Origin: Clostridiales bacterium
GTDB taxonomy: Bacteria > Bacillota > Clostridia > Lachnospirales > Lachnospiraceae
Direction: 5' to 3'
Length of the DNA stretch: 32,378 nt
Assembly: GCA_012519195.1 (NCBI GenBank)
Contig: JAAYQP010000207.1
Span: 1 to 32,378 of the forward strand
This document shows positions 23,944-32,378 of the stretch, in pieces. The stretch's first letter is position 1; the number at the start of each line of letters is the position of its first letter. A program made the position numbers and the translations under genes. The notes under the pieces were generated by a model. It saw only the letters and a list, made by a program, of their open reading frames with translations, had not been told where the DNA came from and made no database searches.

Positions 23944-23980
23944 AAAAAGTTATTGCCAGTATGGTAATGACTTTTTCTTT
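23944..23980. terminator. Terminator after the DUF2225-DUF6062 unit
   Basis: AAAAAGTTATTGCC (23944-23957) pairs along its whole length with GGTAATGACTTTTT (23963-23976), with two G-T pairs and a 5-base loop. A-run and T-run flank it in the normal order. Confidence 0.85.
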
Positions 23981-24117
23981 GTGAGTTTCCACATTCCATA
24001 CGCAATGGAATATAAGGGATTACTTAGATAAATAAAGAAAAAATGAGATAAATTAAGAAAAAAAGAGTAAAACAGAGAATATATTGAAAAATGCACTGTT
24101 TTAGAAGAGAAGTGAAG

Positions 24118-24146
24118 TTGCATATTAAAGGCAAATTTACTAATAT
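24118..24146 (+). promoter_or_regulatory. Sigma-A promoter of groS-groL
   Basis: TTGCAT (24118-24123), a 17-base spacer and TAATAT (24141-24146) predict a start near 24153, immediately before the CIRCE operator. Confidence 0.7.
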
Positions 24147-24158
24147 ATAAACTATCAG

Positions 24159-24185
24159 TTAGCACTCAATTGAGGTGAGTGCTAA
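24159..24185 (+). promoter_or_regulatory. CIRCE operator (HrcA binding site)
   Basis: TTAGCACTC (24159-24167), nine bases and GAGTGCTAA (24177-24185) match the CIRCE consensus exactly. HrcA repressor binding here shuts off the chaperonin operon outside heat stress. hrcA itself is not in the window. Confidence 0.97.
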
Positions 24186-24234
24186 TAATCTCTAATTCGG
24201 GGGTTTCCCAATAAATTCAAAAGGAGGAATATTA

Positions 24235-24522
24235 ATGAAACTTGTACCTTTAGGAGACAGAGTGGTATTAAAACAATTATTGGCAGAAGAAACTACCAAA
24301 TCAGGTATTGTATTACCTGGCCAGGCAAAGGAAAAGCCACAGCAAGCAGAAGTAGTTGCAGTAGGTCCTGGTGGTATGATTGATGGAAAAGAAGTTACCA
24401 TGCAGGTAAAAGTTGGGGACAAAGTTATATATTCTAAATATGCTGGAACCGATGTTAAGCTTGATGATGAAGAGTATATCATCGTTAAGCAAAATGATAT
24501 TCTTGCTGTAGTAGAAAACTAA
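24235..24522 (+). CDS. groS: Co-chaperonin GroES
   Basis: This 95-residue subunit of the heptameric lid closes the GroEL folding chamber. It has the canonical start MKLVPLGDRVVLKQL. The mobile loop follows (about 16-33, EETTKSGIVLPGQAKEKP, containing the GroEL-binding GIVLP). VVAVGPGG, VKVGDKVIYSKYAGT and a C-terminal IVKQNDILAVVE are typical. Length is normal. AAAGGAGG precedes the ATG. It lies directly after the CIRCE operator and 19 bases before groL, so the two are one heat-shock operon. Confidence 0.97.
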   Translation: MKLVPLGDRVVLKQLLAEETTKSGIVLPGQAKEKPQQAEVVAVGPGGMIDGKEVTMQVKVGDKVIYSKYAGTDVKLDDEEYIIVKQNDILAVVEN

Positions 24523-24526
24523 TTAA

Positions 24527-26161
<1,635 letters not shown>

Positions 26162-26197
26162 TCCGACTATAAATTATTTTCTAATAAATTAATAAAA

Positions 26198-26235
26198 AAA
26201 ACACCTGGAAATCATATTGTATCTCCAGGTGTTTT
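26198..26235. terminator. Bidirectional terminator between groL and the amidase gene
   Basis: AAAACACCTGGA (26198-26209) pairs perfectly with TCCAGGTGTTTT (26224-26235). A-run and T-run are in the right order for both strands, serving two convergent genes. Confidence 0.9.
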
Positions 26236-26236
26236 A

Positions 26237-27136
26237 CTATTCAGAATTACTTTTCCTTTCGATCTGTTCCAGCTCCTTAAAATACTCATCAATTCCGTCA
26301 CAGATACCGGCAACAATTTTATTCTGATAGCTTTTTTTCTGCATCAGTTTATCTTCTTTTTCATTCGTCATAAATCCCATTTCAATTATGGAAACCGGTA
26401 ACTTACTCCAATTGATACCGCTCATGTCATCTCTGGCAATCGCACCTCGATTTTTAGCACCAGTGGTTTTACAGAGGGAATCTACAATCTTTTCGGATAG
26501 AAGCTTGCTTTCCTTACTGATTGAGGACACATAGGGATTATCCTTGGAGGGATAAAGAGTACTTGCCCCGTTCGCTTTTGGATTAGTAGATCCATCCGCA
26601 TGGATTCGGATAAAAATATCTGCATCACTTTCATTAGCGATCTCAGCTCGTTCTCGGTTACTAAGGTTTACATCATGGGAATTACGAATCATAATAACTT
26701 CATAGCCTCTATTACTTAATTCTTTCTTAACTTTTTTGGCGATCGTCAAGGTTAATTTATACTCTGGCACTCCGGTAGAGACACCCTGTGTACCGGAACT
26801 GACCTTTGCTTTGGTTTGTGTTGCCCCCGGACCGATTGGCTCTTTTTCATAGTTCCCTTTGCTTTGATGTCCGGCGTCGATCGCAACCTTATAGACTACC
26901 GAGGGGGATTCCTTTTTTAGAACTTTTTTAGGGACATTTTCCGGTGAATCCAAGGTGTTTTGTGATTCAGATACTGCTCTAGTAGGAAAAGCAGTAATTA
27001 GGTTTCTCTCTCTAATTCCATACTCCGATACATCACTTGCCGAAGAGGAGGACGTATTTACAAATAATAATAGTAGAACTCCTATTCCAAACAGGATAAA
27101 AGTTATTAGTCCAAATCTTAGCATTCTATAATTCAA
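26237..27136 (-). CDS. N-acetylmuramoyl-L-alanine amidase (Amidase_3), membrane-anchored
   Basis: This 299-residue enzyme has an N-terminal membrane segment (about 7-26) that acts as signal-anchor. A Ser-rich and Lys-rich linker (27-80) follows, then a zinc amidase domain (82-288). Zinc ligands are H90 in AIDAGHQ, E125 in VPEYKLTL and H179 in FIRIHADGS; the catalytic Glu is E252 in SIIEMGFMTN. The enzyme cleaves the bond between muramic acid and the peptide stem outside the cell, as in CwlC/CwlD. TTG 27136 has AGAGGTGAT just upstream; an ATG four codons later is the alternative. It runs convergent to groL and divergent from thiT. Confidence 0.92.
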   Translation of the reverse strand: MNYRMLRFGLITFILFGIGVLLLLFVNTSSSSASDVSEYGIRERNLITAFPTRAVSESQNTLDSPENVPKKVLKKESPSVVYKVAIDAGHQSKGNYEKEPIGPGATQTKAKVSSGTQGVSTGVPEYKLTLTIAKKVKKELSNRGYEVIMIRNSHDVNLSNRERAEIANESDADIFIRIHADGSTNPKANGASTLYPSKDNPYVSSISKESKLLSEKIVDSLCKTTGAKNRGAIARDDMSGINWSKLPVSIIEMGFMTNEKEDKLMQKKSYQNKIVAGICDGIDEYFKELEQIERKSNSE

Positions 27137-27247
27137 ACGATCACCTCTTGTAACTCTTAATTCTTCTAATCTATAGTATATCCAGTAATAAAGTCAAAAA
27201 TAGGTCAAATATAAGGCAATATTAAGGTTGTTTTGACATTGGTTATA

Positions 27248-27361
27248 TGCCTGAAATACTTGATGCAATATGCCTTTAATATTTGCCTGCAATATTTGCC
27301 TACATTATTTGCATGCGATACTTGTTACTAATGTTTGCTTGTTATGTTTGTTTAATTGCAA
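27248..27361. repeat. Degenerate 13-base tandem repeat, consensus TGCCTGCAATATT
   Basis: Units start at 27248, 27271, 27284, 27297, 27310, 27323, 27336 and, weakly, 27349. Nearly all are 13 bases, starting TG and ending ATT, ACT or GTT; one 10-base spacer-like unit sits at 27261-27270. The array fills the gap between the amidase start and the thiT promoter (27137-27388). It holds no ORF. Confidence 0.6.
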
Positions 27362-27388
27362 TGGGGGAGTCCTTGATAAAGATAATGC

Positions 27389-27417
27389 TTGACAGATCAA
27401 GTGAGATTGGCTATGAT
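27389..27417 (+). promoter_or_regulatory. Sigma-A promoter of the TPP riboswitch-thiT unit
   Basis: TTGACA (27389-27394), a 17-base spacer and TATGAT (27412-27417) are close to consensus and predict a start near 27424, some 25 bases before the riboswitch. Confidence 0.8.
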
Positions 27418-27447
27418 TAAGCAGTAATAATTACATAGTATAATTAA

Positions 27448-27536
27448 AATGCTAGGGGAGCCCAGGCTGAGAGGTATGTTAAGCACATACTGACCCTCAC
27501 TACTTGATCCGGATAATACCGGCGGAAGGAAGCAAT
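27448..27536 (+). promoter_or_regulatory. TPP riboswitch aptamer (THI element)
   Basis: The conserved THI landmarks are in order: AGGGGAGCCC (27454-27463), GGCTGAGAGG (27465-27474), an extra hairpin arm GTATG/CATAC, GACCCT (27492-27497), and ACTTGATCCGGATAATACCG continuing into GGCGGAAGGAAGC. P1 is TGCT/AGCA, P2 AGGG/CCCT, P3 GCC/GGC and P5 CCGG/CCGG. It should bind thiamine pyrophosphate and repress thiT. Confidence 0.95.
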
Positions 27537-27543
27537 CAAGTGG

Positions 27544-27574
27544 CCCCTCCTATGCGATTAAAGGAGGTTTTTTT
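27544..27574 (+). terminator. TPP riboswitch expression platform; terminator stem contains the thiT ribosome binding site
   Basis: CCTCCT (27546-27551) pairs with AGGAGG (27562-27567), followed directly by seven T and then ATG 27575. The same AGGAGG is the Shine-Dalgarno box of thiT. CCCCT (27544-27548) can alternatively pair with AGGGG (27454-27458) of aptamer P2, which gives an antiterminator/anti-sequestor when TPP is absent. Confidence 0.65.
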
Positions 27575-28255
27575 ATGTTTCAAAAAGTTTTTGATTTCTT
27601 TGTCTATACGGATACGTCCTATGAACCGTATAGCTATTACCCCACAATGGCTGGTAATATTGCGATACTAGTTGTGATTGTTCTATTGCTGATCCTTATG
27701 TTGGCATTTGGGGGAACTGGTAAGAAAATGCAGGCGAAACAACTGGCCTTTTCTGCATTGGCAATGACTTTAGCCGTTGTGACATCTCTTTATACCGTAG
27801 TTGAGTTTCCTTTTGGCGGCTCCATTACCTTATTCCGTATGTTCTTTATCTGTCTCATTGGTTACCTATATGGTACGAAAGCTGGAATTATTACCGGTAT
27901 AGCCTATGGATTATTAGATTTTATCCTAGGACCATATGTTATTCATCCGTTACAGATGTTATTAGACTATCCTGTAGCTTTTGGATTGTTGGGGTTATCC
28001 GGTGTATTTATCAACGCAAAGTTTGGCATTATTAAAGGGTATATACTAGGTGTATTAGGAAGATATCTCTGCCATGTTATTACCGGCTTTATCTTTTTCT
28101 CTGAATATGCTGGTGACCAGCATCCAGTCATATACTCTATGATTTATAATGCTTCCTATATTGTTCCGGAAGCGATTGCTACGATCCTAATTCTATCAAT
28201 ACCAGCAGTAAGAAAGGGTCTGATGGAAGTAAAAAGGATGGCAATGGAAGGCTAA
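27575..28255 (+). CDS. thiT: Energy-coupled thiamine transporter ThiT (ECF S component)
   Basis: This 226-residue integral membrane S-component binds thiamine and docks on the shared ECF ATPase/transmembrane module. The thiamine-specific pattern includes VEFPFGGSITLFRMFFICLI, YGTKAGIITGIAYGLLDFIL and HPLQMLLDYPVAFGLLGLSG. It ends with CHVITGFIFFSEYA. The homologues I know are about 180-200 residues; here an N-terminal stretch of about 40 residues adds an extra membrane segment (about 26-45) before the usual core. The upstream TPP riboswitch confirms the thiamine role independently. No ECF module genes are in the window. Confidence 0.95.
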   Translation: MFQKVFDFFVYTDTSYEPYSYYPTMAGNIAILVVIVLLLILMLAFGGTGKKMQAKQLAFSALAMTLAVVTSLYTVVEFPFGGSITLFRMFFICLIGYLYGTKAGIITGIAYGLLDFILGPYVIHPLQMLLDYPVAFGLLGLSGVFINAKFGIIKGYILGVLGRYLCHVITGFIFFSEYAGDQHPVIYSMIYNASYIVPEAIATILILSIPAVRKGLMEVKRMAMEG

Positions 28256-28260
28256 TAGAG

Positions 28261-28306
28261 GGGGTAATTCCATCCTTCATTTTTCAGTGAAGGATGGAAT
28301 TACCCC
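28261..28306. terminator. 19-bp perfect hairpin between thiT and the SleC-type gene
   Basis: GGGGTAATTCCATCCTTCA (28261-28279) and its exact inverse (28288-28306) enclose an 8-base loop. T-runs are poor (TGTTTATAATT), but a stem this strong between convergent genes probably terminates both transcripts. Confidence 0.7.
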
Positions 28307-28318
28307 TGTTTATAATTA

Positions 28319-29617
28319 TTATAGTTCTGCCATTCTAGTTACTGCAACATAGATACCAGATATTCGATACCAAGTAGGTAAGTCAACAATACCAGTTGCA
28401 GGCATATTAAATGTTTGCTGAAAGGTTCGTACTGCCTCAGCTGTTCTTTCGTCGTATTGACCATTTACTGCCACCTTTGGTATGGCAATATAGGTATCTG
28501 CAATCCGATTTAGTTGTTCCTGTATCATTCTGACATTACCACCGGAGGCTCCAATGTTGAGGTTCTGTCCCGGCCAAGATGCCGGAACTCCTGCTACTTG
28601 TGGAGCGGTATTAATAAACATATCATTACCATAAAAATGGCGAATAATTTCAATGGCGGAATAACCTTGGTCACCTAGATCTTTTGAGCCCCATTGGGTC
28701 ATCCAATTCGGACATTGTACTTGATAACCATCACAATATTGGGTTAGGATAGGTTGCTTAACATTCGGCCTTGATAAATAATTAACAAATAATTGGTCCA
28801 CAGCAAGACCGATATTACTATAGATATTCCTTCCAGGGATCCATTTGTGGTCGAAGGCAGTAGAGGAGGTGACAGTAAAGTTGTAGCCCTGGTTTCGATA
28901 CCATTCTGTAAATACTCGGTTTAAGGTGAAGGAAAGAATTGCCAATATATTTGCTTGAATGGTAGCTTCCGGCCAGGTTGCATAAATTTCACTGGATGCA
29001 ACATTCTTAATATAGTCGCGAAATCGAACATAGTGATTGGTTGCTGAGGTATCTGTTGGTGGCCCGTCATGTACAACGACAAATTCTGGGATTACAACAT
29101 TTTGCAGAACAATTTCGCCACTTTCCGCTGTATCTTTTATTTCTGCTTCTGCGATCTTAGGAGGATAATCACCGAATAGAGTATGGGGAGGGATTACATA
29201 GAGGGATTTATCCTCTTCCGTTCCCATTTCTCTTAAGGTGGACTCCTGAAGTGCTGTGACTTCTGGAAGGACTTCCGCTCCCTGAACGGTTAGAGGTGCA
29301 AACCCCTCAGCATTAACCTGTATGGTATAGGTTGCGTAGGGCTGCTCTTGGGAAGGTGCAAGACTATAATCAATTGGTGGAGCTTCCAGTTCGATTTCTT
29401 CCGTTAAGCCAGAAGCATCTGTAGTGAGCTGCTCAAGTGTAGAATTTGGTACACCGGTATAGGAGATTGCAACGGTAGCATTTTCAATTGGTGCTAAATT
29501 TTCTGTGGTGCATCGTACCTGAAGGCGGCCAAAGTTTTGTGTATCCATCTGGGCAGGATAGATTCTATACGGATTGACCACCTTTTGCTTTGGTACATAG
29601 GATTTAAACAGATACAT
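28319..29617 (-). CDS. SleC-type spore cortex-lytic enzyme, paralogue 1
   Basis: This 432-residue protein lacks a classical signal peptide. Residues about 30-125 form an Ig-like/carboxypeptidase-regulatory domain (IENATVAISYTGVPN, TTDASGLTEEIEL). A SpoIID-like hydrolase region follows at about 175-340, with VASSEIYATWPEATIQANIL (candidate catalytic E210), LTQYCDGYQVQCPNWMTQWG and GYSAIEIIRHFYG. A PG_binding_1 domain (about 355-420) is at the end. The order and length match my memory of Clostridium SleC, which is made as a zymogen, activated by Csp proteases and degrades cortex during germination. It sits 64 bases downstream of a close paralogue, probably in one transcript. No csp gene is in the window. 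Confidence 0.7.
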   Translation of the reverse strand: MYLFKSYVPKQKVVNPYRIYPAQMDTQNFGRLQVRCTTENLAPIENATVAISYTGVPNSTLEQLTTDASGLTEEIELEAPPIDYSLAPSQEQPYATYTIQVNAEGFAPLTVQGAEVLPEVTALQESTLREMGTEEDKSLYVIPPHTLFGDYPPKIAEAEIKDTAESGEIVLQNVVIPEFVVVHDGPPTDTSATNHYVRFRDYIKNVASSEIYATWPEATIQANILAILSFTLNRVFTEWYRNQGYNFTVTSSTAFDHKWIPGRNIYSNIGLAVDQLFVNYLSRPNVKQPILTQYCDGYQVQCPNWMTQWGSKDLGDQGYSAIEIIRHFYGNDMFINTAPQVAGVPASWPGQNLNIGASGGNVRMIQEQLNRIADTYIAIPKVAVNGQYDERTAEAVRTFQQTFNMPATGIVDLPTWYRISGIYVAVTRMAEL

Positions 29618-29681
29618 AGATTTTACCTCGAATCAATCATTTAATAATAAAATATGATAAAAATATAACCTTGTGTCATAA

Positions 29682-30974
29682 TTATTCTGCCATTCTGGTT
29701 ACAGCAACATAAATGAAAGATATCTTATACCAGGTAGGCATGTCGACAATTCCATTAGCGGGTAAACCAAAGATGCTTTGAAAGGTTCTGACCGCTTCCG
29801 CTGTCCTTGGACCGTAGATCCCATCTACCGCAATTCTTGGAATTGCAGGGTATGCCGTTGAGATTGCATTTAATTGCTCCTGAATGATTCGGACATTTTG
29901 GCCGCTTGAACCAATCGTTAGGTTAGAACCGGGCCAGGAGGAAGGAACACCGGATACCTCTACTGCAGTATTGATGTAGATGGAGTTTCCGTAAAAATTG
30001 CGAAGGATTTCGATGGCGCTATACCCTTCATCTCCTAAGAATTTGGAACCCCATTGAGTCATCCATCCGGGGCATTGAACGCGGTTACCATCACAGTATT
30101 GTGTTAGGATTGGCTGGCGAACATTCGGCCGGGACAAATAATTTACAAATACAGAATCTACAAGGACACTAATATTATCATAGATATTTCTTCCAGGAAT
30201 CCATTTATGGTCGTAAGCGGTAGAAGAAGTGATGGTAAAATTATATCCTTGGCTACGGTACCATTCTGTAAATACACGATTTAAGGTAAAGGATAGGATA
30301 GCAAGGATATTAGCATAAATGGTTGCTTCTGGCCAAGTAGCATAGATTTCACTACTGGCGACGTTTTTTATATAATCTCGAAAGCGAACATAATGATTTT
30401 GTGCAGCAGGATCGTCAGGAGGTCCATCATGAACGATAACAAATTCGGGGATAACAACCTGTTGTAGGACAATTTCTCCGGTTTCTATTGTGGCCTTAAT
30501 CTCATCCTCAGGTATTTTGGGTGGATATTCAGCAAAGAGGGTATGGGGAGGTATAACATATAAGGCACCCTGCTCCGGTTCCGGTTCTAAGATTAAGGTA
30601 GAAGCTTGCTCTGTTGTAACATTAGGGAATACTTCGGTGCCATTAACCGTAACGGGACGAAAGGCCGGTGCTGTAATATCGACATTGTAATTGGCGTAGG
30701 GCTGTACGGTTGTTGGTTCCATACTATAATCAATGGAAGGGGCAGGTAAAGAGATTACTTCCGTAAGACCAGAATCATCTGTTACCAGCTGTTCAAGGAT
30801 ATTTTCTGGATTGTCTGGAGAGGTAATCGTAACCGTTGCACCAGCAATTGGAGTCAAGTTTTGAGTTGTAGCACGTACCCGAAGGTTTCCTAAAGATTGG
30901 GTTCCCATTTGGGCCGGGTAGATTCGGAAGTTATTGGCGGTTTTCCTGATCTCAGAGGAGAATATAGGCTTCAT
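29682..30974 (-). CDS. SleC-type spore cortex-lytic enzyme, paralogue 2
   Basis: This 430-residue protein has the same domain order as its downstream neighbour: an Ig-like pro-region (GNLRVRATTQNLTPIAGATV), a SpoIID-like segment (KNVASSEIYATWPEATIYAN, YCDGNRVQCPGWMTQWGSK, GYSAIEILRNFYG) and a C-terminal PG_binding_1 domain. The central region is nearly identical to paralogue 1, while the N-terminal and PG-binding regions differ more. ATG 30974 is preferred because GAAAGGA lies about 11 bases upstream and the length then matches its partner; a GTG at 31001 would add nine residues and overlap that box. It is likely expressed late in sporulation. A hairpin (31039-31060) lies in the upstream leader. 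Confidence 0.7.
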   Translation of the reverse strand: MKPIFSSEIRKTANNFRIYPAQMGTQSLGNLRVRATTQNLTPIAGATVTITSPDNPENILEQLVTDDSGLTEVISLPAPSIDYSMEPTTVQPYANYNVDITAPAFRPVTVNGTEVFPNVTTEQASTLILEPEPEQGALYVIPPHTLFAEYPPKIPEDEIKATIETGEIVLQQVVIPEFVIVHDGPPDDPAAQNHYVRFRDYIKNVASSEIYATWPEATIYANILAILSFTLNRVFTEWYRSQGYNFTITSSTAYDHKWIPGRNIYDNISVLVDSVFVNYLSRPNVRQPILTQYCDGNRVQCPGWMTQWGSKFLGDEGYSAIEILRNFYGNSIYINTAVEVSGVPSSWPGSNLTIGSSGQNVRIIQEQLNAISTAYPAIPRIAVDGIYGPRTAEAVRTFQSIFGLPANGIVDMPTWYKISFIYVAVTRMAE

Positions 30975-31038
30975 TTTAATTTCAATCCTTTCTATAAGCA
31001 CAGAAAAGCAGTTCGGACCCTGCTTATTTGCTCCTGTT

Positions 31039-31060
31039 CAGGGGATGATCGGACCCCCTG
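31039..31060 (-). other. Hairpin upstream of SleC-type paralogue 2
   Basis: CAGGGG (31039-31044) and CCCCTG (31055-31060) pair around a 10-base loop, in the probable 5' leader of the minus-strand gene. A weak sigma-G-like pair, GCACA (31106-31110) and CATAATT (31083-31089) with a 16-base gap, lies further upstream. Neither is certain. Confidence 0.3.
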
Positions 31061-31147
31061 ATTTAAAAAATATCTATTACTAAATTATGTATTATTAGAG
31101 TATTATGTGCTTCTTAAGATAGAACAAAGGTATGATAAGTTATCTAA

Positions 31148-31208
31148 AATAGCGCATGATTTTTAATCCAGAAAGGGTCTCCCTATAGAATAAAAATCAT
31201 GCGCTATT
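31148..31208 (-). terminator. Terminator after the VOC gene
   Basis: The 18-base arms AATAGCGCATGATTTTTA (31148-31165) and TAAAAATCATGCGCTATT (31191-31208) pair exactly. On the minus strand a short T-run (TTTTAG) follows. It is placed to end the VOC gene transcript. Confidence 0.6.
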
Positions 31209-31253
31209 GTTTTTCGTTTTGATGTGATAGAGTGAAGTTTGCAAACTTAAAAT

Positions 31254-31625
31254 TTAGTGTTTGGCAGGTATGATCTCTAGCCAATATCCATCCGGGTCAT
31301 TAATGAAGTATATTCCCATACTTGGATTTTCGTAACAGATACAATTCATTTCTTTATGCTTCTTATAAGCTGCATCATAATCATTGGTCTTAAATGCTAG
31401 ATGGAACTCATTATCTCCAAGATTATAGGGTTTGTTCCAATCTCTGAGCCAGGTAAGTTCTAAGAGATGATTTGAGGAACCATCACTTAGGTATACTATG
31501 ATAAATTCACCGGATTCCGGTTCGATTCTTCTACATTCCTTCAAACCCAGAGCCTGCTCGTAAAAGGTTAAGGATTTTTGCAAATCAAGTACATTAATAT
31601 TATTATGTGCAAAGGTAAAATTCAT
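31254..31625 (-). CDS. VOC-family protein (glyoxalase-like)
   Basis: This 123-residue protein has two beta-alpha-beta-beta-beta halves of the vicinal-oxygen-chelate fold. The first half is NNINVLDLQKSLTFYEQALG and the second has NEFHLAFKTNDYDAAYKKH with INDPDGYWLEIIP. Likely metal ligands are H7, E56 (LLELTWL), H75 (EFHLAF) and E117 (YWLEIIP), the set seen in lactoylglutathione lyase (GloA). The substrate cannot be decided from sequence; glutathione is rare in clostridia, so another thiol or an unrelated substrate is possible. ATG 31625 has AAGGCAGG about 7 bases upstream; the earlier in-frame start at 31658 lies beyond that box. Confidence 0.85.
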   Translation of the reverse strand: MNFTFAHNNINVLDLQKSLTFYEQALGLKECRRIEPESGEFIIVYLSDGSSNHLLELTWLRDWNKPYNLGDNEFHLAFKTNDYDAAYKKHKEMNCICYENPSMGIYFINDPDGYWLEIIPAKH

Positions 31626-31700
31626 ATAAAAACCTGCCTTTCTATAAAGTGATATCAATATAATAACATAATGTTTGGTTATAGCAATCTATTTTCTATA

Positions 31701-31740
31701 AAAAGAACCAGGAAACCAAAATTGGCTGCCTGGTTCTTTT
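31701..31740. terminator. Terminator after the Big_2-domain gene
   Basis: AAAAGAACCAGG (31701-31712) and CCTGGTTCTTTT (31729-31740) are perfect inverse arms with A-run and T-run in the normal order. It lies 10 bases after the stop of the minus-strand gene. Confidence 0.85.
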
Positions 31741-31749
31741 AAGATATCA

Positions 31750-32378
31750 TTAATTATTCTTAGTTACTGTATTTTCTGCTTTACTTCCAGAAATTACTTC
31801 TTGTTTTTGTTCCGTTTTGCTAGACTCAGTAGTTGCTGCTTTATCTTCTTCCTTACTGCTTAGATCAAAGCGCTTATTCAAGAATTGATCCAGAGCATCA
31901 ACTAAGGAAACTGATCCATCTTTCGTAGCATCAGAGCCGCTGCCGTTAAAGAAATCTTCTAAAGCTTTTAATAAATCCGATTCTGATATCATACCCAATT
32001 CAGGGCGATTATTAAAGTAAGATTGTAAAGCGGAAGTATTATCCGGATCGGTCACGATGAGGGTACATACGGCAAATTTGTTATTCCCATAGCTGTCTTT
32101 GGCATCAATCTCTGCAAATAAATAAGTAAGTCCTAAACCCTGTGCCGTTACCCTGCCGCCGGTACTTACCGTTGCTATAGAAGGATCATAGCTAGAAAAT
32201 CTGGCAACCTCTGCGGTATTACTGGGCTTAAGTATCACCTTTAATAAATCACTCTGGTTTAAGCCTAAAATAATACGGGACTTAGTTAATCTGACACTGA
32301 AAGCCGGTGGTCCTACCGTAACATCGCAGGTTAAGCTTTCAGTAGTAATACCATCCTTGATTGTGGCTGTAATTACAG
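31750..32378 (-). CDS. 3' part of a Big_2 (Ig-like) repeat surface protein, truncated by the window edge
   Basis: The frame is open from the window end (first full codon at 32376) to TAA at 31750, 208 residues. An internal GTG at 32238 is unlikely to be the real start. The visible part begins VITATIKDGITTESLTCDVT, the end of one Ig-like domain. A Big_2 domain follows (about 29-113: SRIILGLNQSDLLKVILKPS, FSSYDPSIATVSTGGRVTA, GLTYLFAEID). Next comes a stretch with a dockerin-like calcium loop, DATKDGSVSLVDAL (31891-31932). It ends in a Ser/Thr/Lys-rich tail without LPXTG. It is probably a secreted or surface protein; its catalytic or binding part is outside the window. Confidence 0.8.
   Translation of the reverse strand, partial: VITATIKDGITTESLTCDVTVGPPAFSVRLTKSRIILGLNQSDLLKVILKPSNTAEVARFSSYDPSIATVSTGGRVTAQGLGLTYLFAEIDAKDSYGNNKFAVCTLIVTDPDNTSALQSYFNNRPELGMISESDLLKALEDFFNGSGSDATKDGSVSLVDALDQFLNKRFDLSSKEEDKAATTESSKTEQKQEVISGSKAENTVTKNN

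Noticed and set aside
27248-27361. CRISPR array
   Set aside because: Units are contiguous and 13 bases long with no unique spacers, and no cas genes are nearby.

Overview
The window looks like chromosomal DNA from a low-GC, spore-forming member of the Firmicutes, most likely the Lachnospiraceae / Clostridium cluster XIVa. The indications are AT-rich sequence, strong AGGAGG-type ribosome binding sites, several TTG starts, a sigH gene directly after rlmB, SleB- and SleC-type spore cortex hydrolases, a CIRCE-controlled groES-groEL operon, and a ThiT gene behind a TPP riboswitch. I see no phage, insertion sequence, CRISPR array or plasmid replication gene. The name of the organism is inference.

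Layout. 1-1.25 kb: a SEC-C zinc-motif protein facing a small XRE regulator. 1.5-4.2 kb: a histidine kinase and an HD-GYP response regulator, with stop and start codons abutting. 4.3-6.2 kb: a membrane-anchored putative glycoside hydrolase (DUF4015 type) and a TIGR04086-type membrane protein. 6.4-10.3 kb: rfbD and rfbB (dTDP-rhamnose), rlmB, sigH, then tRNA-Thr(GGT) one base after the sigH stop and tRNA-Pro(AGG). 10.4-12.7 kb: a two-gene chromate-type transporter divergent from a LysR regulator whose frame is cut by an in-frame TAG. 13-14.3 kb: pyrimidine-nucleoside phosphorylase. 14.3-17.5 kb: a strong promoter, a 46-residue Met/Cys-rich leader peptide, an intrinsic terminator, then metN-metI-metQ. 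17.7-20.1 kb: a DUF3810 HELAH membrane protein and a secreted SleB-type hydrolase. 20.4-23.9 kb: glnS followed by two zinc-motif proteins of unknown function (DUF2225, DUF6062). 24.1-26.2 kb: groS-groL. 26.2-28.3 kb: an amidase on the minus strand and TPP riboswitch-thiT on the plus strand. 28.3-31.0 kb: two tandem SleC-type cortex hydrolases. 31.2-32.4 kb: a VOC protein and the 3' end of a Big_2-containing protein that runs off the window.

Themes. Sporulation and envelope functions recur (sigH, SleB, two SleC-type enzymes, amidase, DUF4015). Amino-acid and cofactor uptake appear under RNA-level control: a TPP riboswitch for thiamine and a proposed ribosome-mediated attenuator for methionine/cysteine. 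The most interesting element is the leader peptide before metNIQ, where 9 of 13 consecutive residues are Met or Cys. Its last codons can pair with the 5' arm of the downstream terminator, which is the geometry expected of classical attenuation, and I see no S-box there. Second is the LysR gene, where the 25 codons after the TAG still encode a plausible LysR C-terminus.
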